From positions 1 through 42,468 of the forward strand of contig MU859305.1 of assembly GCA_033297205.1 (NCBI GenBank): DNA of 42,468 nucleotides, in the 5' to 3' direction. Positions 20,126 through 30,910 of the stretch are shown here, piece after piece (position 1 is the first letter of the stretch; the number at the start of each line of letters is the position of its first letter). The position numbers and the translations under genes were made by a program. This stretch comes from Pseudoneurospora amorphoporcata (Eukaryota > Ascomycota > Sordariomycetes > Sordariales > Sordariaceae). The notes under the pieces are model-generated. The model worked only from the letters and a program-made list of their open reading frames with translations. It was not told where the DNA came from and did not search any database.

Positions 20126-20680
20126 TCCTCCTCCCTTTTACAACATCCTTCCTTTTTACTATGACTTCCAGTATGGCTTCACTTTGTTGATCCTGACCGT
20201 ACTGAAGTCTTATTTCTGTCATTCCCGTATCAGTCGGCCACCAACCGCATGTGCCATTGGTAGTGTGAAGATATCCTTTCCGGGAAAGCTGAATGCGACG
20301 CCTGCTCCCACAACTGCAAGTAAGACGCTACTCTCCTAGACTGGGATCACCGTCACTTCGAGAGAGGTCCTAAGCAAATTCGGCTAATCAGAAGCTTCAA
20401 AAGAACAACTCCGCACCGAAGATAAAACACTTAGACCCCGATCGGTAATGGGACGGAGGGCCAGCGTCCCAGCGGTTTCTATACTTCCAGGTCTCTGCAA
20501 GCCCCTGTCAGTGGAGGTCGCTAACGCTATGTACTTCTTTCAGGATCCACTTTCTAAGCTTGACCTTTTTGGGTAGCGTGCTGACTTTCCAGCTTACCGC
20601 CTTTCGACTTGAGACCTGAAGCCTTGTGATGAATTGATTTGTGGCAAATCTTGTGCTTTTGCCCGCTAAAAAACAACGAA

Positions 20681-21390
20681 ATGAGCAACAGCGACGACAC
20701 CCAGATGGTCGAGAAGGCCGTCAGCCTGTCTTCTATTGGTGTCAGTGCCCGGGATATTCCTCTTGACGACTACCTCTACCCCCCTGTCGAGCCAATTTTC
20801 GACGAAATCGACATGCCCGCCATCGACGAGAACGCTCAAGCTGACAGTCAGGCTGACACTGCCAGCCAGACTCGTACCCTCGAAACGGCTGATAGCAGCG
20901 AATTTAGTGTGAACCAGTTCGCTGCAAGTGATCCCCCGCCTTCTCACCAGCTGTCACAGCCTTGGCAGTCAGCCAGTCAGCCAACCTCTCAAGACTCCTC
21001 TCAAGGGTTGTTCGTAAGCGGCCTCGTAGCGTGCGCCAGTCGAAGCCCAGGAAGACCCGCACGCCTAAGGCTCTACCCAAGCGTATCGTATATACGCGTG
21101 AAATGACCGACAAAATGATGGAGTGGTTTGGAGACTGTAAGCGGACAGGCTACTTCAACAGCACCAAAGTCAAGAATTATAGCCCTGCTTGGGAGGAGGT
21201 GTATAAGCGCTGCAAGGAGCAGTGGCCAGATAGACCATGGACCGTTGCCGCCATCAAGCACAAGTATGATACTGAGAAGGCTCGGTATCGTATTTGGAAG
21301 AAGTTGGTGACAACTTCTGGCGTAGGATACGACTGGGATTTGAACTTGCCAACTCGATTGGGTTCCTCGGCTATTGTGAAGGGGCAGTGA
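20681..21390 (+). CDS. Myb/SANT-like DNA-binding protein
   Basis: Starts MSNSDDTQMVEKAV, followed by an acidic, Ser/Gln-rich region. It then continues in another frame with a very basic stretch (VRKRPRSVRQSKPRK) and a helical domain with Trp spacing typical of Myb/SANT-like domains (MMEWFGDCKRTGYF, YSPAWEEVYKRC, RPWTVAAIKHKYDTEK, YRIWKKL). The frames can be joined by a 56-nt intron at 21014-21069 (GTAAGC...CTAAG), which would remove the basic stretch and give 217 residues, or by a single-base frameshift near 21000 that keeps it. The basic stretch looks like real protein, so a frameshift is at least as likely. Such domains are common in transposon-linked and domesticated fungal genes. DNA binding is inferred from the fold only. 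Confidence 0.6.
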
Positions 21391-22104
21391 CCTGCAAGTT
21401 TTGATAGGCGGATACAGAAAAAAGAGAAGAGGTTTTGCAGGAGATCTCATACTGTTTATAACTCGGTCTCACCTGGTTTACTTCATACTCTGATGACAGA
21501 ATAAGTCAACAAGCCCTCCTGCCCCCTTGTCCGGATTGCCCAAGTAGTCAACACTGAAAGGATCGGCCGGCCCCTGCCTCGTTGCCCACTCAAGAGACAT
21601 TATAATCAATCCATCAAAATCACCATATTAGTTTCCGCTCCTCTGAAATGCACCATTGGGTCCAGCGATCCCGACACAGCGCAAGCCCCAGGTACTCGAC
21701 AACAACAAGTCATCATAAGTCAGAAAACGAATATGGAAAGTCAGAAAACGAATACGGAAAGAGAGATAGCGATCGAGGCGCCAGAGGCACACTGCCCATT
21801 GCGTCGGTATAGGCAGAAGGGCAACACCACGCTAGCGTCGAAAAGAGAAGAAGTTATTGGGTGGGCAGGGAAGAAGGATGCAATCGCAATCCAAGAAGCC
21901 GAAGCTCAGCCCTCCGCCACGACTACCGCCGTCCCTTTGCGACAATCTGGCTAGGGTTCCTCTAACAAGAAACACGCTACGGAATTGGACCGAAGGAAGA
22001 AGGAGGCTGCTCGATCCGCACGAAACTCGTCGCCCAAACGACCCAGTACCCCCGTTCCCCGACACGCGGCTGCCGACTTTCCTGCCTGCTCCGCCCCGAC
22101 CTCC
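21391..22104. other. Intergenic, no gene recognised
   Basis: Includes a 21-bp tandem duplication (GTCAGAAAACGAATAYGGAAA) at about 21719-21761. Open frames here have biased, arginine-rich translations on both strands and no motif. Confidence 0.5.
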
Positions 22105-22243
22105 AAAGCTGAAACGATGTATCAGCGAGCGTTAGAAGGCTGCGAGAAGGCGCTCGAACCGGATCATACGTCGAATCTCGATATAGTTAACAACTTGGGC
22201 CTTCTCTACTCGGATCAGGGCCGGCTAAAGGAGGCTGATAACA
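22105..22243 (+). pseudogene. Orphan TPR unit
   Basis: One 126-bp kinesin-light-chain-type TPR unit (AETMYQRALEGCEKALEPDH, then NNLGLLYSDQGRLKEA) closely related to the units at 13531-13908, plus the start of a second. It sits in an open frame of unrelated, low-complexity sequence and has no gene context. Probably a fragment carried here by duplication. Confidence 0.7.
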
Positions 22244-22502
22244 CTCGAAGAATTCTGGCTTTGCACCATGACTTCGATAATGCAAGATAAGTTTGCGTCT
22301 CGAAAACAAGATCAAGTGTCCACAGGCTCGGTCAACCGGCAAAAAGGCCGTAAGCGTTATGTTGTTAAATCTAATTTGGGCTATCCTACATCGGACAAAA
22401 CTACATCTAGGTTATCTCTTGCCTTGATTTCCCGAGCCTGAGCTGGCCTCTATAGCCAAAACAACTCGTCCTCTTCCATCTTCTCAAGCCGTTCCTCCAT
22501 CG

Positions 22503-23236
22503 TTAGTACCAGAAGTTTCTGCTCAACCCCGAGCCCCAAAGTCCGAACTTCTTATTCTTAGATTGAGGCACGTACCCAGGGCCGCAAGCTTCGACCACGC
22601 GACGTGCGCTCTCATCCATAGCTTTTCCCAGCCATCCGCTAGACTTAGTGATGCGCTTGGCGTAGAGGTTGTAGAGCGTAGGCAGGTAAACGACATCGTT
22701 AACGTAGTACTGCAGCGTTTTGGCGTCCAGAGGACGGTGGGAGAAGATATTGTTATTGAGCATGTTCATCAGAGCCTGCACCTCCTGCTTGGTTCTGACC
22801 CAGCGCTGATTCTCCACGTTTTTCAGCCCAAGATCCCTCTCGACACACCTGTCGAGCCCGTAGAGGTACGTCTTGTCGCTGACGCGGGATCCGTTTTCGA
22901 GGAGCTGGACGTCTGTGACGCCCGCGAGACGGACCTTGTGGTGCGCCTAGAGGGCATCCGCGTCGTTGCGTACGTCCCAGAAGCATTTGGAAGTGTGGGG
23001 ATCCTCGAGGATGGCTTTGAGGGTGTTTCCATCTGTGCCGGGAGTGGTGAAAGCAGAGTCGCCGAGGGTTTGGACATCGACAATGCTTGTTGCCCGCGTA
23101 GGAAGGACGAGAATTGTCAATAGCGTGAGGGTTCCATTGCGGCTGAGACTTTTTTTTACCCTTAAGGTCCAAATAGAACGTGCTGGACGGTGGGATCGAG
23201 GAGAGGAAGACCCGAGATATGTCGAAGGGAGTTTGC
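22503..23236 (-). pseudogene. 3'-5' exonuclease (RNase D/DnaQ-like) protein, decayed
   Basis: Minus-strand reading from about 23236: PSSTFYLDLKG, then (after a frame change in an A-run near 23150) LSRNGTLTLLTILVLPTRA, DVQTLGDSAF, CFWDVRNDADAL, a TAG at 22949-22947, then KTYLYGLDRCVERDLGLKNV and, to the end, YYVNDVVYLPTLYNLYAKRI. This order matches fungal DEDD-family 3'-5' exonuclease-like proteins. The first acidic motif, expected as DLEG, reads DLKG, so one metal ligand is lost by a G-to-A change. Apart from one stop and one frameshift the body is well preserved. The plus-strand open frame over the same region is its shadow. The 5' end is not resolved. Confidence 0.72.
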
Positions 23237-23509
23237 TACTATCCCAGAACGCAACTTAATGTGGAGCTAATATATCTTATCCTATCTAGAGGGCAATTTT
23301 ATTGCCAAACTTCAGATTCAAATGCTTGGTGTTAAAATCGAACTGGTTTGGGTCAGATGTCAGGGGCTTGGCAAACCGGCAATGTCAGCCCTACCGACAA
23401 TAATAAACGCTGCCGGTATTTAATATATTAAAGTGACATTCATCTGAAATCGTCCGAGAAAATATCATAGTTTGAAGTTGTAATACGCGAATTGGCCTTT
23501 GAGCTTCGG
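23237..23509. other. AT-rich spacer with a repeat fragment
   Basis: No gene. About 23310-23350 matches, inverted, 32880-32920 (shared CAAATGCTTGGTGTTAAA), so a dispersed repeat fragment lies here. Confidence 0.45.
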
Positions 23510-24440
23510 GTACAATATTCTGAGCTAGAGCTGTGGTTGCCTTGTCGTTCTCAACGCCGCCGTCACCTTGTTTCGCAGCCCTGGCATGCAGCTCTCTCAG
23601 CCAATCGATTCGTCTACAAAGGTGTTGGCGGCTGCGCCGGCAGTGTGTGGCAAGCCAACCGCTATGGTTATGATATGCCAGGATGGAAGGGAAGAGGTAG
23701 GCTAATGAAGGCAGATGAAGAAGGTAGGTTAAGGCAGGTATATGAAGGAGGTTATTGTGATTAGTTTGTCGTAGTGGATTACTAAACCGTGATCCAACAA
23801 GATAAGAGCGAGAGATTCCCTTGCCACGCTCTCATCTATATATACATAATTGGGCCGAGGAGTACGAATAACCAATCAGGAATGGTCTTCTGACCGAGTG
23901 CAATCTTGGTATTACCCGTGTAAAAGATCTAGCCGCAGTGTTAGGACGGTCTACTTTACTTATAATCCGCCCAATTATATCAATCATTTTAGCGCTGGCT
24001 CCCCACTCACCGTAATGCCTCCGTCCGAACAATATAGATATGGGAGGAGGAGGTTCAATTTTTTGACCCTACCACGTGATTAAAAGACCCGGTTCATATC
24101 CTTCCAACTCCTATATATAAGCTGCCCCTCAGTGCTCTTATCTATGGGAGCGGGAAGGATAGGAAACGGGTCTTTTAATCACGTGGTAGGGTTAAAAAAT
24201 TGAACCACCAGCTCCCATATCTATATCGTTCGGACGGAGGCAAGACGGTAAGTGGGGAGACGGCGCTAATAAGATGAATATAATTGGGCGGATTACGAGA
24301 AAAGTTGACCGTCCTGACACTGCCAAGATTGTACTCGGTCAGTAGACGAGTCGATTGGCTGAGAGAGCTGCATGCCAGGGCTGCAAAACAAGGTGACGGC
24401 GGCGTTGAGAGCGACAACGCAACCACAGCTCTAGGATCAG
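23510..24440. repeat. Large inverted repeat at the left end of copy B
   Basis: The minus strand of 23510-24110 matches 1-600, while 24158 onward matches the same region on the plus strand. The two arms therefore face each other around a short spacer at about 24110-24157, which contains CTATATATAAGCTG. The arms share the AATCACGTGGTAGGGT motif and differ by transitions. The right arm lacks about 300 bp relative to the left. Confidence 0.85.
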
Positions 24441-26535
24441 AAGCCGGCAGCTAGGGTGGGATGGCTTTAAGCCTGGGCCAGTGGGGGCCCGTGTCAGCAC
24501 CCCCGCCCCCTGGCATACTTGCATGGGGCTTGGCTCGAAGCGAGGCTGGAAGCCTTGATATCAAAACAAACGCTACCCGAAGTGAACCCTCTGGTTGCCT
24601 TTTTGGCATGTCCTCCATTGCAGTATTAAAGCTGTATTTGATCCTTGAAAGATGAAACGTTGATGTGGCACGCTGACATCAGGCTTGATGCCAGGTGCGG
24701 CGCTACGAAGATCCCTCCACCTTTCCGCCGCTAGAGGGTGTGCAATCCATTAGGCGTCATTCCCCTATCTTTATCTCTTTTCCATTGTCACTAGCGTCCT
24801 TCCGGACCATCGTTCCCAGTGCAATAGCAACCAGTTAGGGTAAACAATTACACCAGACCAGACCAGGAGATGGTGGCCGAATGAGAGCCTCAAGGGAACG
24901 GGGATTTCCCAAAAAGACTCTTCTGGCGTCACGCCGGCCACATTCCGGAGTACTGGCCGACAACAAACAGCTCTGGTAACACATATCCTAGATCCGGGGG
25001 GAAACGTATGGCGTGCGGCCAAATTTCCCCTGGTATCTCGCACGGAAGTCCTCACAACTATGATAAGCGTCGTAACACTAAGCGGCTGCTGCCTGGAGGA
25101 GGGAGGTGGGTATTAGCTAAATGTCTGGTATTTGTGCAAGTTCGTCAGGCAAGGCAGAATACGAGCCTATCTGCCTCGTTGACAAGATAGAGAGAGGAAG
25201 AGCAAGTTAGAGGAAGAGGGAGGAAGAGGGAGGAAGAGGGAGGGTGAGTCTTTTTGTACCTTAACGCTGCCTGAGGAAGAGGGAGGAAGAGGGGGGAAGA
25301 AGATAGGGGGTTGCGGATAGAGGCATAAGAATAGACGGAGAGAGATAGAAAAGAGGCTTTTGTGGCGTAATAAACCCTGGTTATTATCAGTAACTACAAA
25401 TGAAGACAAGTTTGAGGCCAATTAGCGTTCCAAATTAAGAGCCTTCCCCGAGCTGGTTATAGGTGATTGCCGGGGAAGTCGCCGGAGAAGGTGTCTTCCG
25501 GATGAAAAAGAAAGGAGAGAGAAACCCAAATCATCCAGACAAGGCAGCAGGATGCTTATCGTCAGATCTATATCCTAAATTGTTTCGGCGCCAATGCAAC
25601 TTGTTCTTCATGTCTCTCCCGACAGCGCAACCATCCAATATCTGCGAGCGTCTGTATGACAACCACCGCAGATGATAGTAGTGGCATAGTATGGATAACC
25701 GAAAGGGCTTTTTACATGCCAATCCACCATGGTCGAAGACGTCGTACTTCATTTAACATGGAGCGATAGGTGAAGAGAGTTTCTTCACGGATTGTATTTT
25801 AAGATAAAGGTTTAGGATATCCCCCGATTTTTGGTTGCCTTATTTACGCATTCACGTCCTATCCTTATATTATTAGATTTGGACATATCAATTCTTAACT
25901 CTTCAAGACCCTTATAAGAACAGACATCACACTACTCCACGCATATTCGTTCTCCTCTTCCGACTTTTAGACCCGAATTCAATCCCGATCACGTACCTAT
26001 AGTCGATAGATTCTTTGATATTTTGGAAACGAAGCCATCTATACGACATCCAAGAGACCTAGATTCTGCACCAGCCTCAATGGATCATACTAACTCCGTT
26101 CACCTGTCTCATCCGCAATCTGAAAAGGACTTTCTGGCTCAATACTACGCCAGGCTCTCCTTAGCGGACACGGGTGCGGACAAAAAGTCTCCCATTCCTG
26201 CAACTGCCCCTTCCACTGTTACGGTTATACCTGAAGCGCCAGCCCAGCAATCCTAGATTGTTATAGAGACTACGGGCACGGGAGCTATAGGCCTCACCAT
26301 CACCACGGTCACGGGCATCGCGGGCACATCCACGCGCACTATAACCGGACCGGACGGAACCGTCCTCGGCCCACCTCCCATCCCCGCCCACCCCGGCTGT
26401 GAACTCTCCCTGCAAATGGCCAAAGCGATGGAAGATTCTGCGATCGAGCATTGTTGCGACTACATGAAGGCCAAGAATCTACTTAGAGACAAGGTAAGTA
26501 AACGAGCAGCAAAAAGTTAGATGAGGAACTGGAAA
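24158..26535 (+). repeat. 2.6-kb interspersed repeat, copy B
   Basis: Same element as 1-2683. It keeps C or G at many sites where copy A has T or A, so it is the less mutated copy on its left side, although its ORF carries stops. It holds three rather than six units of the AGGAAGAGGG minisatellite. Confidence 0.82.
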
Positions 26536-26696
26536 CTTACTATTACTAGATCGTGGTAAAGGTCTTCGAGAATAATTAGGAGAAGATTATGGAATTGTTG
26601 CAAAATGAACTTGATCGGATGAGTAGCGAGGAGGAGGATGATGATTTCGACCTTGACTCCGACAGGGAGGAAGGCGACCGGACCTTGGAGGGTTAA
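26080..26696 (+). pseudogene. Small two-exon gene of the 2.6-kb repeat, copy B
   Basis: Exon 1 26080-26493 (138 codons, as in copy A), intron 26494-26549 (56 nt, GTAAGT...TACTAG), exon 2 26550-26696. Exon 2 encodes IVVKVFENN, a TAG (26577-26579), then EKIMELLQNELDRMSSEEED and an acidic tail ending at TAA 26694-26696. With a second TAG at 26254-26256, the copy has two in-frame stops and no frameshift. The ancestral product would have been about 186 residues: a Thr/Pro-rich N-half, a CC-containing helix and a very acidic C-terminus. I recognise no family. Minus-strand frames here are shadows. Confidence 0.6.
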
Positions 26697-26744
26697 GATC
26701 AGAGGAGGATTGGAAGCTATAATACCGTATAACGAACGATGTTC

Positions 26745-26960
26745 GGTGTTACGGCACTGGCGGATGGGTCCCGGCACGGCGGGACGTGCACGTGATGTCG
26801 TGCCGCGTGCACCGGCCATCTGGGCCCTGGGTTGAAACCCTGAGCGCCAGGCGCGCCTTTGCACGTTTCCCTCTTTTTCTTCTTTATCTTATGATTCTAC
26901 TAGAGACATGGAATCAACGTATTCAGCTTTATCTCTCGTGACCATATCGCTCGTAACATT
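26745..26960 (+). mobile_element. Solo-LTR-like repeat, second copy
   Basis: Begins TGTTACGGCACTGGCGG and matches, inverted, 14990-15207 and 38630-38850. It carries an extra GGCGGGACGTGCAC-type insertion near 26777 relative to those. Confidence 0.6.
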
Positions 26961-27880
26961 CGGGAAAAGCGGAAAAGCTGAGCCCTACCCGCACCACGGC
27001 CCCATAAGTGGTGCAAGCTACCAGGCCGCTATTGCCAACCCTATAGACTCCGTGACAGAAAGCCACGGCCCTCGCCCAAGTCGAGTTTATTGATTGGCGC
27101 CCTGAAGTCTCTAGGTCTAGAATACCCCGCCTCTAAAAAGAAATGTCCTTAGCTGGACACCTGAATGAGACGGTTGCTACCTGAATTTGCATGGATGCGT
27201 GAACGTTCGGCCACTTAAAATTTCCGCGAAAATAATAAGATGGGGGCGCTTGCTCTACCCTCAGTCATCACACCGTCTCAGATACATGCCAGTCACCCCA
27301 GACCACTTCTCCAATTCTTCGGGACACATTTCACGAGAGACCTGTTCCTGCCTGCATTAGCCTACCTCTTCCCTTCCATCCTGGAATGTCATAACCATGG
27401 TTGGCTTGCAACACACTGTTGGCGCAGCCGCCAACACCTTTATAGACGAGTCGATTGGCTGAGAGAGATGCATACGGGGCAGGGCTGCGGAACAGGAAGA
27501 CGCCTGCAATTTGGCGGCGTTCGACAAGCCAACCACAGCTCTAGGATCTAATACCAACTCCATTTAACGTATGCACAAGCCCGACTTTTCACTTGTCTGC
27601 CTTGACCTACCTCCTTCATCCACCTACCTTAACCTACCTTCTTCATCTACTTGCCTTGACCTACTTCTTCCCCTTCATCGTGGCATATTATACCCATAGA
27701 GATTGGCTCGCAATACACTGCTGGCGCAGCCGCCAATATCTTTGTAGATGAGTCCCAGTCAGACCAGATCACACTACTTGTCTGCAAGTTGCGCTGCTCG
27801 TTTAAAATTGGGGTGTGATTGGCTCATTCTTGAAGTTATTTTTTAGCATATACGTTTTTTTCCTGTCTTAGAAAAACGAA
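26961..27880. repeat. Mixed repeat fragments and a pyrimidine minisatellite
   Basis: 27345-27545 and 27690-27760 are fragments of the 2.6-kb repeat (shared GGCGCAGCCGCCAA). Between them, about 27585-27685, lie imperfect roughly 25-bp units containing CCTTGACCTACCT.CTTCATC, related to single units near 360-400. No gene recognised. Confidence 0.55.
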
Positions 27881-28636
27881 ATGAGCGATACCCAACGCAA
27901 CCTCGTACAACTATCGACGAAGACGTAGCTAAAGGCCTATAGGAGGGAGGAAGAATTTAAGCATCAGTTTATATCACAGATAGCCGCGCTATTCCCACCC
28001 GGAGACTATAATAACTAGGCGACGTGTCAGCGTCTCTTTCCACACGTTGAGAGGGCTATAGACTACCGACCAATAGAGAGCAAACTGGAAGAGGCATAAG
28101 CAACGCTGTTATACAATGGTGAATAGTATGCAGAATTGCAGGGTAGATATGATGGGGCAGAGCAAATGGCTCGTAAATCGAGGAGAAGTCGCAAGGAAAT
28201 ACTAAGAAGAGAAGACGAACGAACATTAGCTAGCACGTCGCTATATACAGAAGTACTTTAAAATAAAGGACTATAGAAGGAGGCCGAGAAGCTGTTTGTA
28301 CAGGTGATGGAGACTCGCAAGGCGAAGCTCGGGGCCGGTCATCCTAACACGCTGACGAGCATAGCCAACCTAGCGTCGACGTACAGCAACCAAGGCCGGT
28401 AGGAGGAGGCCGAGAAGCTGGACGTACAAGTGGTAGAGATGAGCAAGGCGAAGCTCGGGGCCGATCATCCCTTAACGCTAACGAGCATGGCCAACCTTAC
28501 TTTCACGTAGAATAATCAAGGTCGATATGAAGATGCCCTAGCGTTAATGCAAGACTGCGTAGAAGTTCGGGAGCGAGTCCTCGGGCCTAAGCATCCTAAC
28601 ATGCTGTCGTCCTTAACTACTATATTAGAATAAAAT
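27881..28636 (+). pseudogene. TPR tail of an NB-ARC/TPR NLR, stopped at nine codons
   Basis: One plus-strand frame reads through from 27881 to about 28636 with no frameshift but nine in-frame stops, at 27926, 28016, 28097, 28124, 28259, 28274, 28400, 28508 and 28631, all TAA or TAG. Between them the protein is that of fungal NLR TPR arrays: REEEFKHQFISQIAALFPPG, LLYNG, YAELQGRYDGAEQMA, then kinesin-light-chain-type TPRs (AEKLFVQVMETRKAKLGAGH, ANLASTYSNQGR, EEAEKL) and the closing ALMQDCVEVRERVLGPKHPN. In relatives the interrupted positions are usually Trp (LWNKGLW, GRWEEAEK, FTWNNQG). The nucleotide-binding domain is absent. Not functional. Confidence 0.85.
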
Positions 28637-28639
28637 AGC

Positions 28640-30160
28640 TAAGCTCATCTTAATTCTTCTTACTATATAGTACAATCTGAAGGCCTCTATTCGGTTAGCC
28701 GCCCTCTTCCTTAGCCACACGTAAATCGGACGCAGGGGCGGACAAGTGTCTACCAACATCAAGACCGCGCTCGACGAAATCGAGATAGCAGCATCGAAGG
28801 CTCTCTGAAAAACAATGCCGGTCTAGCGCACAATCCCCAAGCTTGACCCCTTCTGGTTGGCCGGCATCGCCCCACCCCAAATCATCAGACGAGAAACGGC
28901 CCGGGCCGCGGCAGGGCTCCCTACCTGTAACAAGGGCTGTGATCAGGGCTTGGAACAGTAGTTCAAATTCAGCTAATAAACTTCTTTGGTCTCGAAGGCC
29001 TTATTGATCTTCTCAACCTCCAGGAGAAGGTTGGGCTTCAAAGCCTTCTTATACCAAACGGAATCAGTACGTTCTTAAGGTACGCATCAAGCCTTGTCGC
29101 CTGAGGCTTCAAGGCATCTATCATACATATGGAACTTCCTAAATACCTTCATCCATTCCCTATCTTCCTTTTGGCGTTATCCTTCATCCGTACGCCTTAC
29201 TTCTTGTTTGGTTGGCTGTGGTCACTTCTGGGAAGATTGGGATCATCTCGAGATTGGGGTCGTCTCGAGATTGGGATCGTCTCGTGGTGCCTCATCAGCG
29301 TCTTCGGCACTTCCAGGGTTTGGCTCGCTAGCCGGTAGCGTCGGGAGGAGTTCGGGTAAGCAGTACTAATAGCCGAGAGTCCGGCAGAGGTGAGTGTGGT
29401 GGCCGAGAGTCCGGCCGAGGTGAGTGTGGCGGCCGGAGGCCTCCGGGTATCTCGAGGCTGATACTAAGCGTTGAGGCTCTGCTGAGCCTAACCCCTGGAC
29501 TGTGGGCAATGTCCGTATAACACTACCCTCCCGGCCCACCACCCGCTAACCTAACGCTTGCGCACGCCCCTACCGCGCGGCTGGTCCCATCTCCACTCCC
29601 TCACCGAGTCCTAAGCCCCCCCGAATGAAAACACACCGGAGGAAACGTGGCTCGCCCGCCTCCCCGGCCTCTGGAGATGGCTCGCCCCCGACTCGGCAGA
29701 TAACGGATTGGAGACGATTGTGTATGACCTCCTCCGTTATGCAAAAAATAATGAAATGAAAGAATCAATAGGAACGAGAAGGGAAGAGAAACACTACCGA
29801 GAATTGGAGGACGCCTCCATGTTGAAAAGATGCTAAGGATGTGCTTTTTTGTGGTTGTGAAAGCGTGATCCTATAAGTGATAAGACAATAAGATTAGAAG
29901 CTACAAATTAAAGTAATATTAAGTGTAAGGAGGAAAAGGAAGCTGTCAAACGAGGGCATCACGGTTCTGGACATATAAGTCAGAACTGCCACTCGTTCCC
30001 GCCTTCCCCTTCCGTAAGGTCTTATCGATAAGAACATGAGCCTCATTCCATCCGATGTGTCATGGTGACCTGTCCAGCCATGCCATAACAGTGGTCGTCT
30101 TCTAATAGAATAAATTCAACTCCGACAACTCGGACGTTCGCTTCGGAAGCCGATAGTCCG
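28640..30160. other. Long stretch without a recognised gene
   Basis: Minus-strand translation around 28970-29200 contains short protein-like runs (KALKPNLLLEVEKINKAFET) broken by stops, perhaps a retroelement gag-like remnant, but I cannot place it. Small tandem repeats occur: units of TTGGGRTCRTCTCGAGA at 29228-29285 and 30-bp units of CCGAGAGTCCGGCMGAGG at 29372-29435. The remainder shows nothing clear. Confidence 0.4.
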
Positions 30161-30164
30161 TTTA

Positions 30165-30530
30165 TTGAAGTGTCGGGTGCTCCATAAGGTGTTGAAGATT
30201 CCCCTTCTAACTCGTTTCATACGTAGGCACAAGAGAAAAGTTGGAACAGGTTCCTATTTCTGGCTGAGAAATGGCGTTTGCTCGTTCTTTTCTCGCATCT
30301 CTTTAATCAATCAATCCTTCGAGAGGTGCGGAAATATAGCGAATAGTAATTGTATAGAGCTGTGTTTCTAGATATGGCGGTCAGAACCCTAACCCTAGAG
30401 CTGTCTCAGCCAGCTCTAGGGTTAGGGTTCCTCAACTACTTGGTCGATGTGGGTAGTCTGCTATCACTATAGCATATAACTAACAATAATGTCCGCTGAA
30501 TTCGGTAAGGGTAGTAGGCAACACCCCAAA
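30165..30530 (+). repeat. Telomere-like palindromic repeat, copy 3
   Basis: Core 30384-30430: GAACCCTAACCCTAGAGCTG and its near-complement ending CTAGGGTTAGGGTTC, one mismatch near the centre. The left flank matches 14705-14870. The right flank is a RIP-altered fragment of the LTR-like repeat (TCACTATAGCATA in place of TCGCCGTAACACG). Confidence 0.82.
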
Positions 30531-30910
30531 GTAATTTAATTTAATTGTAATAAATTTCTAACATTAAAGGAACCTCCTTGGTCTCCCACCTCCCCAGACT
30601 GAGTACAACGTGTTACCATACTTATTCTCTGAGGTGGTGTCCCTCGGAGCCTGTGCAGGGATCAACACCTCATTCAGCGCAATATGGCCAGACGAGACAC
30701 CGGAGGCACTAAACTTAATATTCACATCGAAGTACCTCTTATTCCCTCCGTCCTTAACCTTGGTGCGAGTAAACTCGCTGGTGTTGTCCTACTACTAACA
30801 CTCTGTCTCAGTCGCACCGCCCGAGCCATTGGGATCTTCAGTACCAAGACAATTAACCCGCTGACGCGGGATTCCATTTTGTACATCCATCAGCCCAACC
30901 GCTTACTCCC

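Noticed and set aside
22563..23123. Long plus-strand open frame (186 codons)
   Set aside because: It is the antisense of the exonuclease-like pseudogene, whose minus-strand reading has family motifs in order; the plus reading has none.
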